Below, one piece after another: positions 58,565 through 64,000 of a stretch of DNA of 64,000 nt (its first letter is position 1; the number at the start of each line of letters is the position of its first letter). Position numbers and translations under genes: made by a program. The notes beneath the pieces are model-generated. The model worked only from the letters and a program-made list of their open reading frames with translations, was not told the origin of the DNA and did not search any database. The stretch is from Coriolopsis trogii (taxonomy: Eukaryota > Basidiomycota > Agaricomycetes > Polyporales > Polyporaceae). The stretch is taken from positions 1-64,000 of the forward strand of contig JAHYIO010000004.1 of the NCBI GenBank assembly GCA_020543525.1, written 5' to 3'.

Positions 58565-61345
58565 GAGGGGATTGGGCTGGGTCGCTTATGGACAACGACT
58601 CGCGGACGTCACAACTCACCCATGTACTAGAGTAGCGGCTATACAAGTCGGGCGTTCTGTACTATACCCAGCCGAAGATTATGTCTGACAGTGTCAGGGG
58701 CAATCCAAAGTGACCTAGAGAAGGTTTCATGTCTCGACACGATCGCGCCTCGCTATCAATACGGTCTGTATAGTACGCGTCGATGATACAGCGGGGTATG
58801 AGGCAAAAGGGTCAACATAACATCGTATGTGGTCTGATGCGCAAAGAGAGAGCGGGAGATAACTATTGATACAGTGGTGGACTACAAGCTACAAGTAAGA
58901 TATGATATGGCTACAGTACGGGTATATGAGAAGGCGAAGATTGCTATTGATACAGTAGGTGTCATCGCGCGCAAGCTTGTGCGATCGCAAGAAATAACGG
59001 CGACGCGGGGCGGAAGACACTCCAGAGGTCCACGCGCGCCCCCATGCGCATAAGTGCTATAACGTATGTCCGCGACGTCCTTGAGGAATGCGCTTGCGCT
59101 ATTCAACTCAGAACCTGGTCCTGCCGCCACGCTTGATCATGTCGATGTCGATCTGAAACTCGGCGCCGCCCATATGAGCCAGCGAAACGAACGCGAAGTC
59201 TTCGAGGGCGAATCTGTGCCTTGTCAGGTTCCAATCTGGATCGATTCCGCCCAACGTGCGGGCGTCAGGGCTCTACGTGGGCCTGCCTCAGCATACAGCT
59301 GTATACCGAGGGTACACACGCAGCGCACGCACCGTCAAGAAGGTCTTGAATTTCGTCGCCATTAGCATGAGAACCTCCGCCATCGAGCCGTTGTACAAGT
59401 TTTCGACGTGTGAATAGTATCCGCGCCACTTTATGCACCTCTGCTTTAGCGCCGCCCTATAGGCGCCTCGGGGGGAAGAGAGGACATACTACTAGGCGAC
59501 AACGGACGCTGGGTGATTCAGTACAATCGCGGAGGAACCGTTTCGGAGCCTCTTCAAGACGCCTTGAGAGATGTCCATAGCTCGTGCGGCAAACCTCTGC
59601 GACGTAGAGAGGATTGCCCTGAGTGTCCCTCAGACACACTGGCACGCGCGGGAGGACCGGATATGGGGAGGACTGTTCCTTCTTCTGCGAGACCGGCATT
59701 GCTTTCTCCAATATGCGGAGCCGGACACAGGGGTATAGATACAAAGAAGGCAGTCTAAGCTTTGCGAGAAACAGGCAGCGGGGCCCCGAGAGGGGAGATG
59801 AGAAAAGCTCGACTCGACGCGAGGGGAGGCCATAAGTATCCACTGAGACGACAAAGCGAAGTGACAACAGGGACGCAAAGGAAGCGAAAGAAAAGACGAC
59901 ATAGCGACGGAAGCCACAGAAAGCGAGTCGACCAGAGTGAAAGCCCGACGAGAGCTAAAGCGCAGTAGCCACTCGCTTACGGAGGTATCGGTCAAAGGGA
60001 GCGAGCAAAGACCCAAGGACCGACAGTCCGGTACGCGTTCGGGTACAAGCCCGAACGCGTACAAGCCTCGCGGAGGAAGACGCTGTGACAACTCTGCTGG
60101 AAGTGGACACCAGCGGGCGGAGCTGACATGTCGACAGATCAGTCGTGGTGGATGTAGGGGCGAGGGAGACGTCACCTGCACTCTCGCTGATCCATGGAGA
60201 CACATATCCTAGCTGTCGCGTTTTGCTGAATAAAGTAAGAATGTGAACCCGGTGTAGAGAGAAGGGCTGAGTCGCTGTCCCACCATAGCCTTTGTGTGGA
60301 CTAACGCACGTTTTTGCTTCGGTGTCTAATGAGTTGCCGGGTGGCGGGGTATTCGGGGGGAGGCTGAAGTACGTTGTGTTGCAGAGAGACGTCGAGACGA
60401 GTGTGTCAGATTCGAGAGTTAGTGCAAGAGTTACCTGTAGGCTTATCGTTATGCGGTGCGGCCTCTCGACGTCGACGTGCGAGCATCGCTGGGGTGGTCA
60501 GATACAGTCATGGAACTCGAGACATAACGATAGCACTGCGAGTAGCATCAATGTCTACCATTATTTCTTCATATCGCGTCAGTAAGGGCTCTGCGAAGCA
60601 CAGCACAATGCCTATCAAGCTTCGAGTGTAAAAGAAGTAGTCAGCCGACTGACGGCAAGGCCGACTTACGAGGTAGGTCGGCCGGCGAGTCCAAACAGTG
60701 CAGCCAACTCATGTGGACCCTGCTTAAATCATTTGAAAACCCTTCTTCGTCCCGCCTGCAATACCGTGAGCTTCTACGAGGTGAAGTAAGTCGGACAAAA
60801 CCACTAGGCAGACAGGCGCATACGGAACAAGGGCTTCCCTCTCCAAGTCAGCGTAGAGCCTAAAAGCGCCACGCCGGCAAACCTGCAGTAGTAGTAAGCG
60901 CTATTGCACAGAGTCATCACGTTCAGCTGACTCCACCGTGTACGTAGCCTGGTAGTCGTGGAGGATTGCGATAGCCCTGTGCCACGCCGGCGTAGAGTCG
61001 CCAGCCCCCGTTCGAGCAACATGTAAGCCGACAGATGGAGCTGTGATATTTCAAGCAGGTGATCATTCCTCAGCGTTGAGCATCCGGGAGCGTGTAAGAG
61101 AGGCAAAGAGGAATGAATGAGAAAGAGAGTCGACGTCAAGGACGTTCGAACAAGAAGTTGTTTGTGTCTGTTAGGATCCAAAGCCTCCGCCTTCCATAAT
61201 GGGGAGTACATCGCGCGATGGGTGCTCACGTGAGAGATAACGAGCAGCACAGGGCGCTTGCGTGGTCTGTCTCTCATCCACCAACATCCGCGTTCATCGT
61301 CTTCTTGACTGTCGTTTCCGCTCTGTCCTTATTGCGAATCTGCTT
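58565..61345. other. 2.8 kb intergenic region without a supportable gene
   Basis: Long minus-strand ORFs at 59457-59867 and 59630-60205 are Ser/Arg/Leu-rich shadows of a purine-rich plus strand, with no splice-consistent continuation. A perfect short hairpin lies at 60031-60062. Confidence 0.45.
60031..60062. repeat. Perfect 13-bp inverted repeat
   Basis: GTACGCGTTCGGG and its exact complement CCCGAACGCGTAC are separated by TACAAG. It is isolated in a gene-free stretch. No T-tract follows, so a terminator role is not indicated. Confidence 0.85.
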
Positions 61346-62479
61346 ATGGAGTCCCTCAACCTCGACAACCTTGCTACTTCGCTCCAAGCCTCCTCAAGCT
61401 ACGCCAACGCCGAGAAGGAACTCACGAACAACTTCCGAGGTATGTCCCATCCCCACCCACCAATATATCATATATCTCGGGCTTTCAGCCCATGCAACGG
61501 TATGAGGATGCAAGAGGACAGAAGCAGGTCACCTAGTGTCGCTCCTCTCCTTAACGAGTTACTTCACTCCTTGGCGCCGACCCCTGGGTCCTGAGTATCT
61601 TCGTCCGGAGCATGCGACTTACGACTACTCTCCAGCGGCTGCCCTAAGCCTTACGACTCTTTATCGTTCGTCTAAGACCGCCTCGAAGCGCGCCTACAAC
61701 GCTGGCTACTCCGCCGCCTGCCATGACCTTCTCAGCATGATTCAGCAAGGCGTCTCTACCGACGCCGACCCGAGTCGTGAGGTCACCATCGGGAGGATCA
61801 TGGACTACATTGAGGCTCGTCTCGACGCCATCAAGACCCGAGAGGAGGAGGAGGACGAGGAGGAAGAGCGTGCAGCGAAGGGTGTCGCCGGGCCGAGCGT
61901 TCCCAAGCCGAAGCCCGCCAGCCCAACCCTCGGTGCTGCGGCTCCCCGTCGAGAGCAGGTGCGTATTGATCAGTATTATGCATTGCACAGTCATCTCACG
62001 CCAGTTGTATCTTTCAGCATATTGCTACGCCGCCCACGCCGTACACTCCTTCCACAATGAACAGCAATCACCCGTATGTCCCACCAGCGCTTGCATCTCC
62101 AACGCCTTCCGTCGTCCCTCTCCGTCCCATGCCTACGCAGCCGCTCCAGTCCTCGTTGCGCGCAGCCAAGTCACGACTCATTCCCTCCATCAACCCCAAG
62201 GATCTGTCTACCGTTCCGTTCGGCTTCGAGTCTCCTATCATTACCGACGTCACTTTGCCTGTCTCCTCGGAAGCGAGCGCGCTTGCTACCCCGGCGAAGC
62301 GACGGCGCGAAGTCGATGCACCGGTGACTCCTCAAGACACCCCGAGCGGCGGTGCGAGCACGAGTCGTCGCCGCACCCGCAGCTGGCGGGACCAGAACTT
62401 GGCACAGGCAAGCGGGCAAGGAGAAGCCATGGACGTCGAAGAGGAGGGTCCGCAGCGGAAACGAGTTGCACGTCGGTAA
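61346..62479 (+). CDS. HAPSTR1 (C16orf72)-like conserved protein, 292 aa
   Basis: Exons: 61346-61439, 61636-61958, 62018-62479 (879 nt). The first intron is 196 nt, longer than usual here. It starts MESLNLDNLATSLQ. The conserved helical block NNFRAAALSLTTLYRSSKTA, then NAGYSAACHDLLSMIQQGV and IGRIMDYIEARLDAIK matches the layout of the HAPSTR1/C16orf72 core (ATAVTNLYKES...FDIGIQIGYQ...). An acidic patch (EEEEDEEEE), Pro-rich linkers and two basic, nuclear-signal-like stretches (PAKRRR, KRVARR at the C terminus) follow. In animals HAPSTR1 works with the HUWE1 ubiquitin ligase in stress responses. The fungal role is inferred only from resemblance. Confidence 0.72.
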
Positions 62480-63484
62480 TCGGAGTGCGACTCGGCGGTT
62501 AGATCGTTGGGTCGTAGTGTCGTGTCGTCAGGTCGTCGGTTGTTGAGCGCAGGTGATGGACGGTCGACTGATGGTACGCCATGTGCTGCTCTTTCCTTCT
62601 CCTTTCCCTCGTTCGTCACATCCAATACCCTTGAAGTTTATGAACATGACGACTAGTACACATCATTCATTCGCATATGCACCGGGCACATGATTGTATC
62701 GTATAGCCGTATGTTAACCACTGTCGCACGCCGTTTCCCAGTTTTGGGGACGACGGGCGTCGATTACGTTGTATAACATGTTCTTTGCACACCGTATATG
62801 CGAGCAAGTCAGACCAGAGATAAGTCAACGCTATACGCCTTGTGAGCGAGTTTTCCTCCGGTAGTCTCTCTACTGACCGGTGGTGCTAGGATCGTGTACT
62901 ATCTCGATTGGAAGAGGGCTCCTTCCGATCTCCGCGCATGAGTGAAGGGCTGTGGCGACACTCGCCCTATTCGTTGGGCCACGCTGCTGCAACATGGCGA
63001 TCTGTCCGACTGTGCGTTGCCTATCGCGCTCTCCCTCTCTCACCATGACGGATCACTCATTGCCTGCTAGTCCGACGGCTCCGACAGCAGTACGGTCAGC
63101 TCGCCGGGCAATGTTAGTCATGATCGCCTTATCCCTCTAACATGAAGCAGCGACATAACTTCGGCGCCCTCTTACGTTCATTCTTGTTCGGAGGGTCATC
63201 CGATGTATCTTCTCCTGCCCAGTGGTGAAAGATATACGTACGTGAGATGTCGATGATGCTCATGTCTGAATGCCTTGCAGGAGTCGTTCCGGGTCGCTGC
63301 TCAGTAATCCCCTACCCGTGTGGCAGCTTCAAGAGGGGGAACAAATGACTCGGTGAAGCAAGGAGTACACACATCCTGATGCGATGAATCATTGTAATGG
63401 CGTCCTGAACTCTGCTCTATCGTGAATCTACTCCTGTGCGGCAGTGCCTACTTCGCCGTTGTGAATAGCGCAGCTTGTTGGAGA
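62480..63484. other. Convergent intergenic region
   Basis: 1 kb between two convergent stop codons. No gene seen. The 3' ends of both transcripts must lie here. Confidence 0.5.
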
Positions 63485-64000
63485 CTAATCTGTTATAGTA
63501 GCGATCCACTCCATGAAGCTCGCCCCAGAAACTCCTGGTTTCGGTATCTCAACCTCCTCCTCCCCTATCATCCTGTATTGTGGCTCTTCCAAAAGGATGA
63601 AAACCCCTGCCGCTCCACTGAGGTATTTCACATTCGCAACAGCAGCATGAATGCGGAGCAAATCACGGTCGGGAAGGGTCACACCAGCTTGGCTATGACC
63701 TGTGAAGTCCCTGTTCCACCGCTTGGGTACTTTTGCGGCGAGTTCATTGTCCACGTCCTCGCTATAATCACAAATTGCAATGTGAGTAGGCTCGTCCTTG
63801 TTTGTGATGCCGTGGGGATAGCCGTTATAATGAACAACGAGAGTGTATTGATTATCGTCCTAATTAGCATACAACAGCGAGTCCCTTCAGCCTTAAAAAA
63901 GTGATTATGCTGTTCGAGACGTACATTCATAGGCCGTAAGGACCACTCGTGGCGGTGAAAACTAAGATGAGCCTGATTGTTGAGTAGGATACAGTTCGCT
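63485..64000 (-). CDS. HNH-endonuclease-like family gene, copy 3, truncated by the window edge
   Basis: The last two exons are visible: 64000-63925 (upstream continuation outside the window) and 63859-63485, with a 65-nt intron (GTACGT...CTAATTAG). The first encodes CILLNNQAHLSFHRHEWSLR, matching the third HNH-like motif of copy 2, again without the usual Asp after the last histidine. The second encodes QYTLVVHYNGYPHGI and then VTLPDRDLLRIHAAVANVKY, the diagnostic C-terminal block, ending SGASFMEWIATITD. Its intron position confirms the last intron proposed in copies 1 and 2. The frame is open to the window edge. Confidence 0.78.

Noticed and set aside
59630..60205. 191-codon minus-strand ORF
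   Set aside because: Overlaps another ORF in a second frame, Ser/Leu/Arg-rich, no splice-consistent extension or family match.

Overview
The window is the end of a fungal chromosome, almost certainly from an Agaricomycete (basidiomycete mushroom or polypore). It opens with CCCTAA telomere repeats. Its genes are GC-rich and cut by many introns of about 50-70 nt with GT(A/G)(A/C/T)G donors, CTNAC-like branch points and CAG/TAG acceptors. It carries basidiomycete-type gene families: a WOPR regulator, tyrosine-kinase-like kinases, an F-box/LRR protein, flavohemoglobin, and families I know only from Agaricomycetes. All exon models below were assembled by hand from frame, phase and splice signals.

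Terminal 8.7 kb: telomere (1-67), a two-copy 60-bp repeat, a spliced subtelomeric gene of 915 codons starting only 270 bp from the telomere, a 122-bp satellite, then AT-richer DNA. That AT-richer DNA holds an interstitial telomere tract (4753-4773) abutting the decayed 3' end of a telomere-linked RecQ-type helicase. It also holds a 635-bp foldback element and a run of diverged ~180-bp repeats. The interstitial tract plus helicase relic looks like a former chromosome end.

8.7-30 kb: an unrecognised 575-aa gene, then a 13-exon gene (11207-16532, minus). The latter encodes a helical-bundle N-terminal domain like that of MLKL, a TKL kinase domain and a conserved-looking C-terminal domain of unknown function. 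Its first intron is swollen to 1 kb by foldback elements. A gene-poor stretch of almost 9 kb follows, ending at a Gti1/Pac2 (WOPR) transcription factor (25495-26826). Another 3.4 kb without a supportable gene comes next.

30-46 kb: mismatch-repair gene PMS1 (12 exons, minus) with a dispersed repeat in one intron. Then comes an interleaved array of two expanded families: HNH-nuclease-like genes (34879, 38546, and a third at the right edge) and short-chain dehydrogenases (three intact-looking copies and one pseudogene, all minus). A small secreted cysteine-rich protein lies between. SDR copies 2 and 3 are a tandem duplication of at least 1.3 kb.

46-64 kb: ordinary chromosomal genes. They are an initiator tRNA-Met, a 650-aa repeat-containing hydrophilic protein, an F-box/LRR protein, an OXR1-type TLDc protein, a secreted beta-rich protein, a flavohemoglobin (nitric-oxide dioxygenase), a HAPSTR1-like protein, and the truncated third HNH-like gene.

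There is no operon logic. The related functions visible are stress and NO defence (OXR1, flavohemoglobin, HAPSTR1-like), genome maintenance (PMS1), and fast-evolving subtelomeric families. The best candidate for an undescribed system is the MLKL-like kinase.
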